A stretch of DNA of 8,617 nucleotides from contig JAGRBY010000297.1 in assembly GCA_020433835.1 (NCBI GenBank), positions 1 to 8,617 of the forward strand, in the 5' to 3' direction. The notes under the pieces are model-generated. The model was given only the letters and a program-made list of their open reading frames with translations. It made no database searches and was not told where the DNA came from. The stretch is from Anaerolineae bacterium (GTDB taxonomy: Bacteria > Chloroflexota > Anaerolineae > 4572-78 > J111). Both the position numbers and the translations under genes were made by a program. Of the stretch, positions 1-6,851 are shown piece after piece (position 1 is the stretch's first letter; the number at the start of each line of letters is the position of its first letter).

Positions 1-299
1 ACATCAAGACGGCTTACTTCAGGGCTGGTCATAACAACTTTTAACAACCCTTTTTTCTCTAACTCCTTGAAATCCCAACCAAAACCGGCAGCATCGTGAT
101 AATACTGTTTGGGAAATTCTTCAAAGGTAATAATCAACCCTGGCTCATTATGTTTAACGATACCGTGATAAATAAACTGCATGCCTAGCGTTGTTTTTCC
201 AGTTCCCGGTGCTCCTTCAACCAGATTAGCTGTTTCTCTTAGAAAACCACCGCCTAACATTTCATCAAGGCCACTGATGCCCGTACTTACTCTGTCCAT
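1..299 (-). CDS. KaiC-like RecA-superfamily ATPase, N-terminal part (3' end off the window)
   Basis: The first 99 residues are visible, translated from the ATG at 299-297 to the window edge. The start reads MDRVSTGISGLDEMLGGGF, the typical opening of KaiC/RadA-like P-loop ATPases. A Walker A motif GAPGTGKTT lies at residues 29-37. A TFEE motif lies at 58-61, where KaiC carries its paired catalytic glutamates. Members of this family hydrolyse ATP and often form hexamers; only cyanobacterial KaiC is a proven clock protein, so a clock role should not be assumed. The start overlaps the stop of the upstream winged-helix gene by one base (TGATG), and an AGGGG Shine-Dalgarno sits at 313-309, nine bases upstream. 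This implies translational coupling. It cannot be told from the fragment whether the full protein has one or two ATPase domains, or whether it carries KaiC-type phosphorylation sites. Confidence 0.9.
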   Translation of the reverse strand, partial: MDRVSTGISGLDEMLGGGFLRETANLVEGAPGTGKTTLGMQFIYHGIVKHNEPGLIITFEEFPKQYYHDAAGFGWDFKELEKKGLLKVVMTSPEVSRLD

Positions 300-721
300 C
301 AGCGCATACCCCTAATAATATGATATACTGCCTTGACCCTAAAATGCCTATCTTCGCAGGCTGAGATAAATTTGTCAACCAAATTACGCATCTGTTCGTT
401 AGTAACAAGTTGATAAATAGGAGTGTCGGCTAACAACGTTTTTTGCATGATCTCGTCTCGAACCAGTTCGTCTAATTCTGGCTCCACGGCAGTAACGTTT
501 CTTCCCGCATATTTCGCAATATTTTCAACGGTATCTGCCGTGTTGGGATTTTCATGAAAAAATCTAACCAGGTCCCACTTGATAAAAGAGTTGACTTTTG
601 TTTTTACAAAATCAAGCAGGACCGGATCCATGTCATCCATTAAACGAGCCGTGAAATCATCTTCATTTGAGGCCAAAGCTGCGTCCTCCTTAACTTGGTC
701 CGAAAACCGGGCTGTTTTCAT
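299..721 (-). CDS. Small winged-helix protein paired with a KaiC-like ATPase
   Basis: This 140-residue soluble protein has no signal peptide or membrane segment. Residues 1-35 are acidic and probably flexible. Residues 36-57 look like a long first helix, 62-72 (DTVENIAKYAG) a short helix, and 74-90 a helix in the recognition-helix position. A short hydrophobic hairpin follows (about 95-106, ending PIYQLV), as in the wing of winged-helix folds, then a basic C-terminal helix (110-140). The start is supported by an AGGA Shine-Dalgarno at 733-730, eight bases upstream. The gene overlaps the start of the KaiC-like ATPase gene by one base, so the two are very likely made together. The fold is inferred from helix and hydrophobicity pattern. 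DNA binding is plausible but unproven; it could instead be an adaptor for the ATPase. No specific family was recognised. Confidence 0.75.
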   Translation of the reverse strand: MKTARFSDQVKEDAALASNEDDFTARLMDDMDPVLLDFVKTKVNSFIKWDLVRFFHENPNTADTVENIAKYAGRNVTAVEPELDELVRDEIMQKTLLADTPIYQLVTNEQMRNLVDKFISACEDRHFRVKAVYHIIRGMR

Positions 722-934
722 CTACAAAATCCTATTTGCTTTTTAGATTATGGCCTAAGCGCTTTTTCCTTACTGGCAAGGCGTATCTTTAGTCGATTTC
801 GGCGTTAATCTACAATTAGGAATTGGTTTGTAACGCTACCGATGATGGTAACCTACTTACCTTATATCGTTTTTAGATAGGTGTCTTTCGCTGGTTGTTC
901 CGTATCTGTCTCATCGGATAGATATAATGATTCA

Positions 935-963
935 ATATTATCATTTTTGCAGATAATTTGCAA
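935..963 (-). promoter_or_regulatory. Candidate promoter for the winged-helix/KaiC-like pair, in the 260-base gap after secA
   Basis: On the minus strand TTGCAA (963-958) and TAATAT (940-935) are separated by 17 bases, each matching the sigma70 consensus at 4 of 6 positions; an overlapping GATAAT gives a better -10 with a shorter spacer. The rest of the gap (934-722) is a leader of about 200 bases containing a small hairpin on the minus strand at 852-835 (GUUACC, loop AUCAUC, GGUAGC) with no U tract behind it. No intrinsic terminator was found after the secA stop codon, so read-through from secA is also possible. No convincing small ORF or RNA gene was seen in the gap. Confidence 0.35.
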
Positions 964-981
964 CAGAACTCAAACGCATCT

Positions 982-3900
982 CTAACGATGTGCGCGTGAT
1001 CGTTTTTTCTTTTTAGCATTCTTTGAGCCGGTCTGGCCGTCTGCTGCCTCATCGCTGCCATTGCCCATAAGGAGGTCCGTTTTCATATGGCAGTGCTTAT
1101 ATTTTTTACCACTGCCGCAATGGCATAGGTCATTGCGACCGGGCGTCTTTTGCACCCGAACCGGGGTTGGTGTTTGGGGTGTAGCGCCGGCCGTTTCTGC
1201 CTTGGGAGTGGACGCTGCCGAGGCACTGGGGTGGATAGCTTGCACATTTTTGGGTTGGGGCGCTTCCCGAACCATAATCGTGGGGCGATAGGCACGATGC
1301 ACGACTTCATCTTTGATGGTATCACGCAGTTGGCCGAACATCTCAAACCCCTCTTTTTGGAAGGCTACGAGCGGATCTTGTTGGCCGATGGCTCTCAACC
1401 CGATGCCCTGCCGTAGGGCGTCGAGTGCCGTTAAATGGCGAACCCAGAGCGTATCGAGCACTTGCAGCATCAGCCGTTTTTCAGACTGGCGCAGTTGCTC
1501 CGAGCCGATGGCAGCTTCCATATCTTCATAATTTTTCTCGGCCAAATCTAGAATTTGTTCTTCAATCTCTTCGGGAGCGATATTTTCCCAGCTCTCAATT
1601 GTAATTTCCGGCGGGAGCGGCATAATGGTTCGAACAGCACTATGCAATGCCGGTAAATCCCAATCTTCAGTCAGGTCACCGGCGGTAAAGCTGCGGGCCA
1701 ACGCCTGTAAATGCTCGTCGATCATATTTTGAATGCTGTCTTTTAAGCTGTCGCTGGTCAAAATACGGCGACGCTCGGCGTACATCACTTCTCGCTGTTG
1801 GTTGACGACATCATCATATTTGATGAGCTGCTTGCGGATATCAAAGTTGTGGCCTTCAACCTTGGTTTGCGAGTTCTCAATCGATTTGCTGACAATTCCG
1901 GCTTCAATGGGAACATCATCCTCAACGCCAAACCGTTCCATGAGGTTAGCCACATTTTGCCCGCCGAAACGTCGCATTAAATCATCTTGCAGCGACACGT
2001 AAAAACGGCTGGAACCGGGGTCTCCCTGCCGGCCGGCCCGACCACGCAGCTGGTTATCAATGCGTCGGGCATCGTGCCGTTCGGTACCGATGACGTGCAA
2101 GCCGCCGAGTTCCAACACTTTTTTCTTGTTTTCGGCAACCACGTTTGTCCATTTTTTGAGCGTCTGCTGCCACACTTCCGGCTCAACCTCGGTTAGGTCG
2201 ATGCCTTTGCGACGCAATTCATCGCGGGCCAGCCCTTCGGGGTTGCCACCTAACAAAATATCAACACCCCGACCGGCCATGTTGGTGGCAATCGTCACCG
2301 AGCCGGGCTGGCCGGCCTGGGTAATGATACTCGCCTCACGTTCGTGCTGTTTGGCGTTGAGAACATCGTGTTTTACGCCGCTTCGTTGCAGGAGGTTCGA
2401 AAGATACTCGGAGGTCTCAATCGCTATTGTGCCAACCAACACCGGACGACCCTCCTGCTGAAGGTGTTTAATATCTTCTACCACAGCCTTAAATTTGGCC
2501 TGAGGATTTTTGTAAACCACATCGGGATAGTCAGTGCGTTTGTAATACAGTTCGCTGGTTTCCGGATTATTATATGTGGTTACCTTTACGCCCTCTTCTT
2601 TGTGCGTTTCTTCCGTCAGCGAGCCTTGCATCGAGCGGTATTCTACGTTGGTCGGCAGTACAACCACCTCCAGATCGTAAATATCGCCAAATTCTTCCGA
2701 CTCCGTCTCGGCTGTACCGGTCATCCCGGCCAATTTGTTGTACATGCGGAAGAAGTTCTGGAAGGTGATCGTCGCCCAGGTGAAGCTTTCATTTTGAACT
2801 TTAACGCCCTCTTTGGCCTCAATAGCCTGGTGCAGACCTTCGCTGTAGCGCCGACCATGCATCAAGCGCCCGGTAAAGTCATCGACAATAATGACTTCGC
2901 CGTTTTGAACTACATAATCGACATCCAATTTATAGAGCGCGTGCGCCCGCAGCGCGTTGTCCAGGTAAGGCGTCATAGCCGCGCTTTCGCCCTCGTAGAG
3001 GTTTTCGACGCCCAAAGCCTGTTCAATACGTTCAATACCGCGTTCGGTCAAATAAGAGATGCGTGCTTTCTCGTCGACAACATAATCGCCATCCGGCTCC
3101 ATGTCCTCGTCATCAACACTCTCTTGGCTGCTGCGTTTTAGCGGACGCATCAGTTGAGCAAACTTTTGGTACATCTCGCTGCTCTCTTCGGCTTGGCCGG
3201 AGATAATGAGCGGTGTGCGTGCCTCGTCGATGAGGATGTTGTCAACCTCGTCGATGATGGCGTAGTGTAGTTCTCGCTGCGAAACGCGGTTGAGGCTGGT
3301 CACCATGTTATCGCGCAAATAGTCGAACCCAAACTCGTTGTTGGTACCGTAGGTGATATCGCAGTGGTAGGCTTCTTTGCGGGTAATGGGTCGCAAATTT
3401 TGATAGCGGTCGTCATCGCTTTGATAATCAGGGTCGTACTGAAAAGAGGCTTTGTCGACACCCTGACCGCCCGCGTTTTGAATGACGCTGACAGACAGGC
3501 CCAGTTGATAATACACCGGCCCCATCCACTGACAGTCACGCTTGGCCAGATAATCGTTAACGGTAATAACGTGAACACCACGCCCCATGAGCGCGTTAAG
3601 CACAGTTGGCGAGGTAGCCACCAGGGTTTTCCCTTCACCGGTGCGCATCTCGACGACTTTGCCTTGATGGATAATTGTGCCACCGACTAACTGCACATCG
3701 TAATGCCGTAAGCCGATGGTGCGCCGGCTCATCTCGCGGACAGCGGCAAAAACATCGGGTAGAATATCTTCCAGCAGTTCGCCTTCTAATTTGAGAAGCT
3801 GCTTTTCAGATTGCTCAAGCTGAATTTGAAGGCGCTGTCGCTCTTTACCTGTGGCGACAGTGACCTGCTTGCGTAGGTCTTGCACGTGGGCGCGTTCTTC

Positions 3901-4077
3901 ATGGGTTTGCTCTTGCAGGTCACGCCGGAACTCTGCCATCATCTGCTGCAGCTCTTCGTTGCTTTTGGTCTGCATTTCAGATTCAAGGTCGTTAATTTCT
4001 TCAACAACCGGGCTAAGTCGGTTGATTTCTTTTTTGTTTGGATCGCCAAATACGGCTTTAAGTAAACTTTTTAACAT
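982..4077 (-). CDS. secA: Preprotein translocase ATPase SecA
   Basis: SecA is the motor ATPase that drives unfolded preproteins through SecYEG. The predicted protein is 1031 residues, against about 900 in E. coli. Visible in order: Walker A MRTGEGKT (144-151), Walker B DEVD (276-279) followed by DEARTPLIISG (284-294), the preprotein cross-linking region, the second nucleotide-binding domain with TNMAGRGVDILLGGNP (about 598-613) and QLRGRAGRQGDPG (676-688), the helical scaffold, and a C-terminal SEC-C zinc motif (Cys985, Cys987, Cys996, His997). The extra length comes from segments at roughly 55-96 (charged, coiled-coil-like), 201-229 and 481-513, plus a Lys/Arg-rich tail after the zinc motif (998-1031). 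An ATG at 4098 is in frame, but ATG 4077 gives the usual MLKSLLKAVFG start and has GGAG six bases upstream (4087-4084), so 4077 was chosen. The gene appears intact and has its own promoter candidate. Confidence 0.98.
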   Translation of the reverse strand: MLKSLLKAVFGDPNKKEINRLSPVVEEINDLESEMQTKSNEELQQMMAEFRRDLQEQTHEERAHVQDLRKQVTVATGKERQRLQIQLEQSEKQLLKLEGELLEDILPDVFAAVREMSRRTIGLRHYDVQLVGGTIIHQGKVVEMRTGEGKTLVATSPTVLNALMGRGVHVITVNDYLAKRDCQWMGPVYYQLGLSVSVIQNAGGQGVDKASFQYDPDYQSDDDRYQNLRPITRKEAYHCDITYGTNNEFGFDYLRDNMVTSLNRVSQRELHYAIIDEVDNILIDEARTPLIISGQAEESSEMYQKFAQLMRPLKRSSQESVDDEDMEPDGDYVVDEKARISYLTERGIERIEQALGVENLYEGESAAMTPYLDNALRAHALYKLDVDYVVQNGEVIIVDDFTGRLMHGRRYSEGLHQAIEAKEGVKVQNESFTWATITFQNFFRMYNKLAGMTGTAETESEEFGDIYDLEVVVLPTNVEYRSMQGSLTEETHKEEGVKVTTYNNPETSELYYKRTDYPDVVYKNPQAKFKAVVEDIKHLQQEGRPVLVGTIAIETSEYLSNLLQRSGVKHDVLNAKQHEREASIITQAGQPGSVTIATNMAGRGVDILLGGNPEGLARDELRRKGIDLTEVEPEVWQQTLKKWTNVVAENKKKVLELGGLHVIGTERHDARRIDNQLRGRAGRQGDPGSSRFYVSLQDDLMRRFGGQNVANLMERFGVEDDVPIEAGIVSKSIENSQTKVEGHNFDIRKQLIKYDDVVNQQREVMYAERRRILTSDSLKDSIQNMIDEHLQALARSFTAGDLTEDWDLPALHSAVRTIMPLPPEITIESWENIAPEEIEEQILDLAEKNYEDMEAAIGSEQLRQSEKRLMLQVLDTLWVRHLTALDALRQGIGLRAIGQQDPLVAFQKEGFEMFGQLRDTIKDEVVHRAYRPTIMVREAPQPKNVQAIHPSASAASTPKAETAGATPQTPTPVRVQKTPGRNDLCHCGSGKKYKHCHMKTDLLMGNGSDEAADGQTGSKNAKKKKRSRAHR

Positions 4078-4157
4078 GGGATGCTCCACTCCATCCAAAT
4101 ACTGAGAAACAAGTCTAAGTTATAGGTCGAATGCCTTATGGTAGCATTAATCATGAA

Positions 4158-4186
4158 ATTGTACCACAATAAGACAGTCAACCCAA
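4158..4186 (-). promoter_or_regulatory. Probable secA promoter with extended -10
   Basis: In the 128-base gap before secA the minus strand carries TACAAT (4163-4158), 5 of 6 to the -10 consensus, preceded directly by TGG (4166-4164), which makes an extended -10. With a 17-base spacer the -35 is the weak TTGGGT (4186-4181). A better-looking TTGACT (4181-4176) is too close to be the partner. The leader to the secA start would be about 75 bases. No intrinsic terminator for the preceding glycosyltransferase gene was found in this gap, so secA may also receive read-through. Confidence 0.5.
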
Positions 4187-4205
4187 GAAGTTACGAACAG
4201 CCTCT

Positions 4206-5417
4206 CTAACTTTTTTGATATTCGTAGTAGATGCGTTCGAGACGGGGGACCAATGTCTCCCACCCATAGTTGGCGTGGGCCAAGGCCCGACCGGTGCGGC
4301 CCAACTCAAGGCGACGCATGGGGTTGCTCATAAGTTTGACAACAGCCTGGGCAAAGGCTGCCGGTTCATCGGCCAAGATGAGTTCTTTGCCGTTGACCAC
4401 CGGAAATCCTTCGGCCCCGACGCTGGTTGAGACAATCGGTTTGCCCATCGCCAGCGCTTCCATAATTTTTAGGCGTGTGCCGCCGCCGACTCGCAGTGGC
4501 ACCACATAGATGGTCGCTCCGGCGATGTAGGGGCGAATATCATCAACAAAGCCGGTAATGGTAATGCCGGGATTATCGCGCAAAACATCTAGCCGGGGAT
4601 GTGGTCGCTGACCAACGATGGCGAAGGTGGTCTGCGGTCGGGCCGTTTGAATGAGCGGCAGAACGTGCTGCCCAAACCAGAGAGCGGCATCGATATTGGG
4701 TCGAAAATCCATCTTGCCGGTAAAAATCAAATCGAAATGAATAGGGTCACCTCGAAAGTGGCGATAGGCATCGAGATCGACGCCGTTCGGCACGACGGTG
4801 ATCGAGACATCGGAGGTGATCTCGTGCAGAGCTGCTTTATCGGGATAAGACATGGCAATGGTGTGATCGACCTGCTTGAGTACTTCGGCTTCGTAACGGT
4901 ACAGCCGACGCCATTGAACCCAACTGTAAAGGGCTGCAACCCAACGGGCCGGCGTTTTGATATCGGCCAGGAAGGCTCGTTTTTGCAAAATCCATTCGGC
5001 ATTGTGGGCATCATACACAATTAAGGGCTGGGGGCGGGCGGCTTTGATGATGTCTAAATAGGGGGTCATCTCGATGCCTTCGATTTCAACGACATCAAAG
5101 GTGTTGTCATCAAGATAGCGGGCGAGCCTTTCGGCAAAGACAGGCGACCACAGCCGCCAGCTCATATCCGGTCGGCTGGTAGTGATCATCTGCTGTAAGC
5201 GGTTTTGGGTAGACCGCTGCGGAACGGGAACGGTCTCTATCTGCTGGCAAAAATCAAGCAGCGGGCCGTGATCGGTTGAATTTTGATCCGGCTCTAAGAA
5301 GGTGAGCAGCGAAACAGAATGGCGTTTAGCCAACTCTTTTATAAGGTTAAAATTTCTTAGCGTCGTACCCTGGTGAGGGGGATAGGGGCGCTGAGGTGTT
5401 AACAATAAAATTCGCAT
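4206..5417 (-). CDS. GT4-family glycosyltransferase (GT-B fold)
   Basis: This 403-residue cytoplasmic enzyme should transfer a sugar from a nucleotide sugar to a growing glycan or lipid acceptor. The N-terminal Rossmann domain opens MRILLLTPQRPYPPHQG and contains YDAHNAEW (135-142), a pattern common in this group. The C-terminal domain begins after VVPNGVD (208-214) and has FTGKMDFRPNIDA (232-244), ITGFVDDIRPYI (287-298) and PLRVGGGTRLKIMEALAMG (307-325), the donor-binding region. The second glutamate of the GT4 E-x7-E motif is present (Glu320), but the first position is Gly312, as in several GT4 subgroups resembling the glycosyltransferases linked to exosortase/PEP-CTERM systems. No exosortase gene is in the window. 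The start has only a weak GAAGAG-like ribosome site. It follows another GT4 gene by 171 bases, interrupted by an inverted-repeat element, so a joint operon is uncertain. Donor and acceptor cannot be read from the sequence. Confidence 0.9.
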   Translation of the reverse strand: MRILLLTPQRPYPPHQGTTLRNFNLIKELAKRHSVSLLTFLEPDQNSTDHGPLLDFCQQIETVPVPQRSTQNRLQQMITTSRPDMSWRLWSPVFAERLARYLDDNTFDVVEIEGIEMTPYLDIIKAARPQPLIVYDAHNAEWILQKRAFLADIKTPARWVAALYSWVQWRRLYRYEAEVLKQVDHTIAMSYPDKAALHEITSDVSITVVPNGVDLDAYRHFRGDPIHFDLIFTGKMDFRPNIDAALWFGQHVLPLIQTARPQTTFAIVGQRPHPRLDVLRDNPGITITGFVDDIRPYIAGATIYVVPLRVGGGTRLKIMEALAMGKPIVSTSVGAEGFPVVNGKELILADEPAAFAQAVVKLMSNPMRRLELGRTGRALAHANYGWETLVPRLERIYYEYQKS

Positions 5418-5453
5418 TCATCTCTTCATAGGTACTATTTTGTTACTCTTCTA

Positions 5454-5571
5454 TGACTTAGGCAGGTGTAAAGGTGACAGTCACTTAGACGCCCTTAATC
5501 GATCTATTTGGGCTAATCTAATGCCGATTTACTACCAATAAGTGACTGTCACCTGACTTTTGCCTACGTCA
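5454..5571. repeat. 118-bp MITE/REP-like inverted-repeat element
   Basis: AGGTGACAGTCACTTA at 5472-5487 is the exact reverse complement of 5539-5554 (16 of 16), with 51 bases between the arms. The symmetry continues outward after a mismatched patch of six to seven bases: TGACTTAGGCA at 5454-5464 matches the reverse complement of 5561-5571 at 10 of 11. Each arm core is itself nearly palindromic (GTGAC, one base, GTCAC). A second perfect hairpin, ACCTGAC with GTCAGGT (5551-5557 and 5568-5574), overlaps the right end. No ORF lies inside and no clear target-site duplication was seen. It fills most of the 171 bases between the two glycosyltransferase genes. The structure fits a non-autonomous mobile repeat or a REP doublet; origin by a REP-associated transposase is an inference. 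Confidence 0.75.
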
Positions 5572-5581
5572 GGTTTTATAT

Positions 5582-5587
5582 ATTATA
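5582..5587 (-). promoter_or_regulatory. Isolated consensus -10 hexamer before the second glycosyltransferase
   Basis: A perfect TATAAT on the minus strand starts two bases after the stop codon of the upstream glycosyltransferase gene. No recognisable -35 sits 16-18 bases upstream (AGGTAA at 17) and there is no TGn extension, so the call is weak. If it is active, the 160-base leader of the next gene would include the whole inverted-repeat element. Confidence 0.2.
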
Positions 5588-5588
5588 C

Positions 5589-6707
5589 CTATTTTAGCTG
5601 CCCTTTACCTACTTTGTGGTATATTTCTAGCGTACGCCTGGCGGCTTTTTCCCAGGAGAATTTTTTGGCGCGTTTAAGGCCCTTTTGAATGTAATGTTGT
5701 TTCATCTCGCCGTCGGTTAAAAGTCGCCACATGGAAACGGTTAGCCCGTCGATGTCATGCGGATCAACCAAGGTAGCCGCATCGGACACAATCTCCGGTA
5801 GAGCCGATGTGTTGGAGGCGATGACGGGTGTGCCACAGTTCATTGCCTCTAACGTAGTTAACCCAAACCCTTCATAAAAAGAGGGGTGAACCAGCATACA
5901 GGCCCCATTGTAGAGATAAACCAGATCTTGCGATGAAACTCGGCCCAGAAAAACAACATAGTCTTCCAGATGGAGTTTATTGACGGTTTCGTACACTTCT
6001 TCCCACAGCCAGCCGTTGGCTCCGGCCAAGACCAACAGCTCTTCGCGTTTGTACTCATCGCGCAAACGCCGATACGCTTGCAGCAGCCCCGGCAAATTTT
6101 TACGAGGCTCGATGGTGCTGACAAAGAGAATATAATTATGCCCAAAGTTATATTTTTGTTTGATATGTTCTTGTACCTGGCGCGGAGGAAGTTGGCGATA
6201 AATAGGGTTGGCTGCTTCGTGGATGACGGTGATTTTCTTTTCTGGGACGCCCAGCATTCTAATGCTGTCTTGCTTGGTGGCTTCTGACACAGCGATGATA
6301 TGATCGGTTTTACGCCAGGCCTGGTCAATTTGACCGTAATAATGCGCACTTTCTTTGGTGAGAAAGTGTGGATAAAGCAAAAACGCTAAATCGTGAATAG
6401 TTATAACCGACTTACAGTTACGCCGAAATGGCGGAATAAAATCCGGGCTGTGTAAGAGGTCTAATCCTAACCGCGAGATCTCAAAACTTAAAGCAGGCTG
6501 TTCAAAACGGTTATGGCTGGGTGTCCATAATGATTTTTTTTGAAAGCCATTTCCTTCAATAATGCTCTTATTATCTTTTCTACTTTGAAGTAAAACGAAG
6601 GTGTCTTCTGTTTTGAGCTTGGCGAAGGCATTGACAAGTTGGACAATATATTCGCCGATACCTGCTGGGTTGTAGTAAACAAGGCGCGCGTCGATGCCAA
6701 TGCGCAT
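5589..6707 (-). CDS. GT4-family glycosyltransferase, mannosyltransferase-like
   Basis: This 372-residue cytoplasmic GT-B enzyme resembles the mannosyl/rhamnosyl transferases of O-antigen and exopolysaccharide clusters (MtfB/WbpY type). The N-terminal domain starts MRIGIDARLVYYNPAGIGEY, with the Gly-rich acceptor-side loop at 15-19, and contains HDLAFL (105-110) and IIAVSEATKQD (137-147). The C-terminal donor domain has STIEPRKNL (197-205), HPSFYEGFGLTTLEAMNCG (274-292) with an intact E-x7-E pair (Glu279, Glu287), and SWEKAARRTLEIY near the end. The start codon is backed by a good AGGTGA Shine-Dalgarno at 6723-6718, ten bases upstream. A strong intrinsic terminator ends only 25 bases before the ATG, so transcription must read through it to reach this gene. 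The sugar specificity suggestion rests on overall resemblance and is tentative. Confidence 0.92.
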   Translation of the reverse strand: MRIGIDARLVYYNPAGIGEYIVQLVNAFAKLKTEDTFVLLQSRKDNKSIIEGNGFQKKSLWTPSHNRFEQPALSFEISRLGLDLLHSPDFIPPFRRNCKSVITIHDLAFLLYPHFLTKESAHYYGQIDQAWRKTDHIIAVSEATKQDSIRMLGVPEKKITVIHEAANPIYRQLPPRQVQEHIKQKYNFGHNYILFVSTIEPRKNLPGLLQAYRRLRDEYKREELLVLAGANGWLWEEVYETVNKLHLEDYVVFLGRVSSQDLVYLYNGACMLVHPSFYEGFGLTTLEAMNCGTPVIASNTSALPEIVSDAATLVDPHDIDGLTVSMWRLLTDGEMKQHYIQKGLKRAKKFSWEKAARRTLEIYHKVGKGQLK

Positions 6708-6732
6708 GGAAAAATATCACCTTTCGATAATT

Positions 6733-6765
6733 AAAAAACTCTGCTTAACCATACTGGTAGCAGAG
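6733..6765 (-). terminator. Intrinsic terminator just upstream of a glycosyltransferase gene
   Basis: On the minus strand CTCTGCT (6765-6759) pairs perfectly with AGCAGAG (6745-6739). The stem continues as ACCA/TGGT (6758-6755 with 6751-6748) after a two-base bulge, closing on a three-base loop. Six T residues follow (6738-6733). It lies 87 bases after the transglycosylase stop codon, which it could terminate. It also lies inside the leader of the glycosyltransferase gene, with too little room after it (25 bases) for another promoter. Confidence 0.85.
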
Positions 6766-6769
6766 GGGG

Positions 6770-6801
6770 CATCATTGACCCTAGGGTGCGGGATTATTGA
6801 C
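6770..6801. repeat. Imperfect direct repeat, 22-bp period, at the predicted transcription start
   Basis: On the plus strand CATCATTGAC (6770-6779) and GATTATTGAC (6792-6801) match at 8 of 10 positions and lie 22 bases apart, about two helical turns. Between them is a perfect 10-bp palindrome, ACCCTAGGGT (6778-6787). The copies sit immediately downstream of the predicted -10 box, a common place for repressor operators. As RNA, each copy could form a small 4-bp hairpin (GGUG/CACC and AGGG/CCCU). Confidence 0.4.
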
Positions 6802-6806
6802 ACCGT

Positions 6807-6834
6807 ACTATACCATGATTTTCAGGTACGTCAA
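6807..6834 (-). promoter_or_regulatory. Sigma70-type promoter in the transglycosylase-glycosyltransferase gap
   Basis: On the minus strand TTGACG (6834-6829) and TATAGT (6812-6807), each 5 of 6 to consensus, are 16 bases apart. TGG directly before the -10 gives an extended -10. Transcription should begin near 6800, giving a leader of about 90 bases to the glycosyltransferase start, with an intrinsic terminator inside it. Confidence 0.65.
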
Positions 6835-6851
6835 ACAATAAATTGTTGCTA

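Noticed and set aside
1..299. Reading the ATPase fragment as a circadian clock KaiC or as the DNA-repair protein RadA.
   Set aside because: The N-terminus lacks the RadA zinc motif, and no kaiA or kaiB is seen; only a KaiC-like ATPase can be supported from 99 residues.
873..1061. A 62-codon minus-strand open frame overlapping the end of secA and the following gap.
   Set aside because: Most of it is an out-of-frame reading of the secA C-terminal codons, with no family resemblance and no Shine-Dalgarno support.
2344..3141. A 265-codon plus-strand open frame opposite secA.
   Set aside because: It lies wholly inside secA on the other strand, has no ribosome site or recognisable domain, and its composition is what reverse-strand reading of a conserved gene produces.
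4078..4098. Upstream in-frame ATG adding seven residues to SecA.
   Set aside because: The added residues are not SecA-like, that ATG has no Shine-Dalgarno, and the ATG at 4077 has GGAG at good spacing and gives the canonical N-terminus.
5551..5580. Plus-strand terminator-like hairpin (ACCTGAC/GTCAGGT followed by TTTTATAT).
   Set aside because: No plus-strand gene precedes it, the stem is only 7 bp with a 10-base loop, and it overlaps the inverted-repeat element, so it was treated as part of that repeat.
6708..6851. A known riboswitch (c-di-GMP, preQ1, fluoride, ZTP and T-box signatures were considered).
   Set aside because: None of the conserved core sequences of these classes was found by eye in the leader; only promoter, repeat and terminator can be supported.
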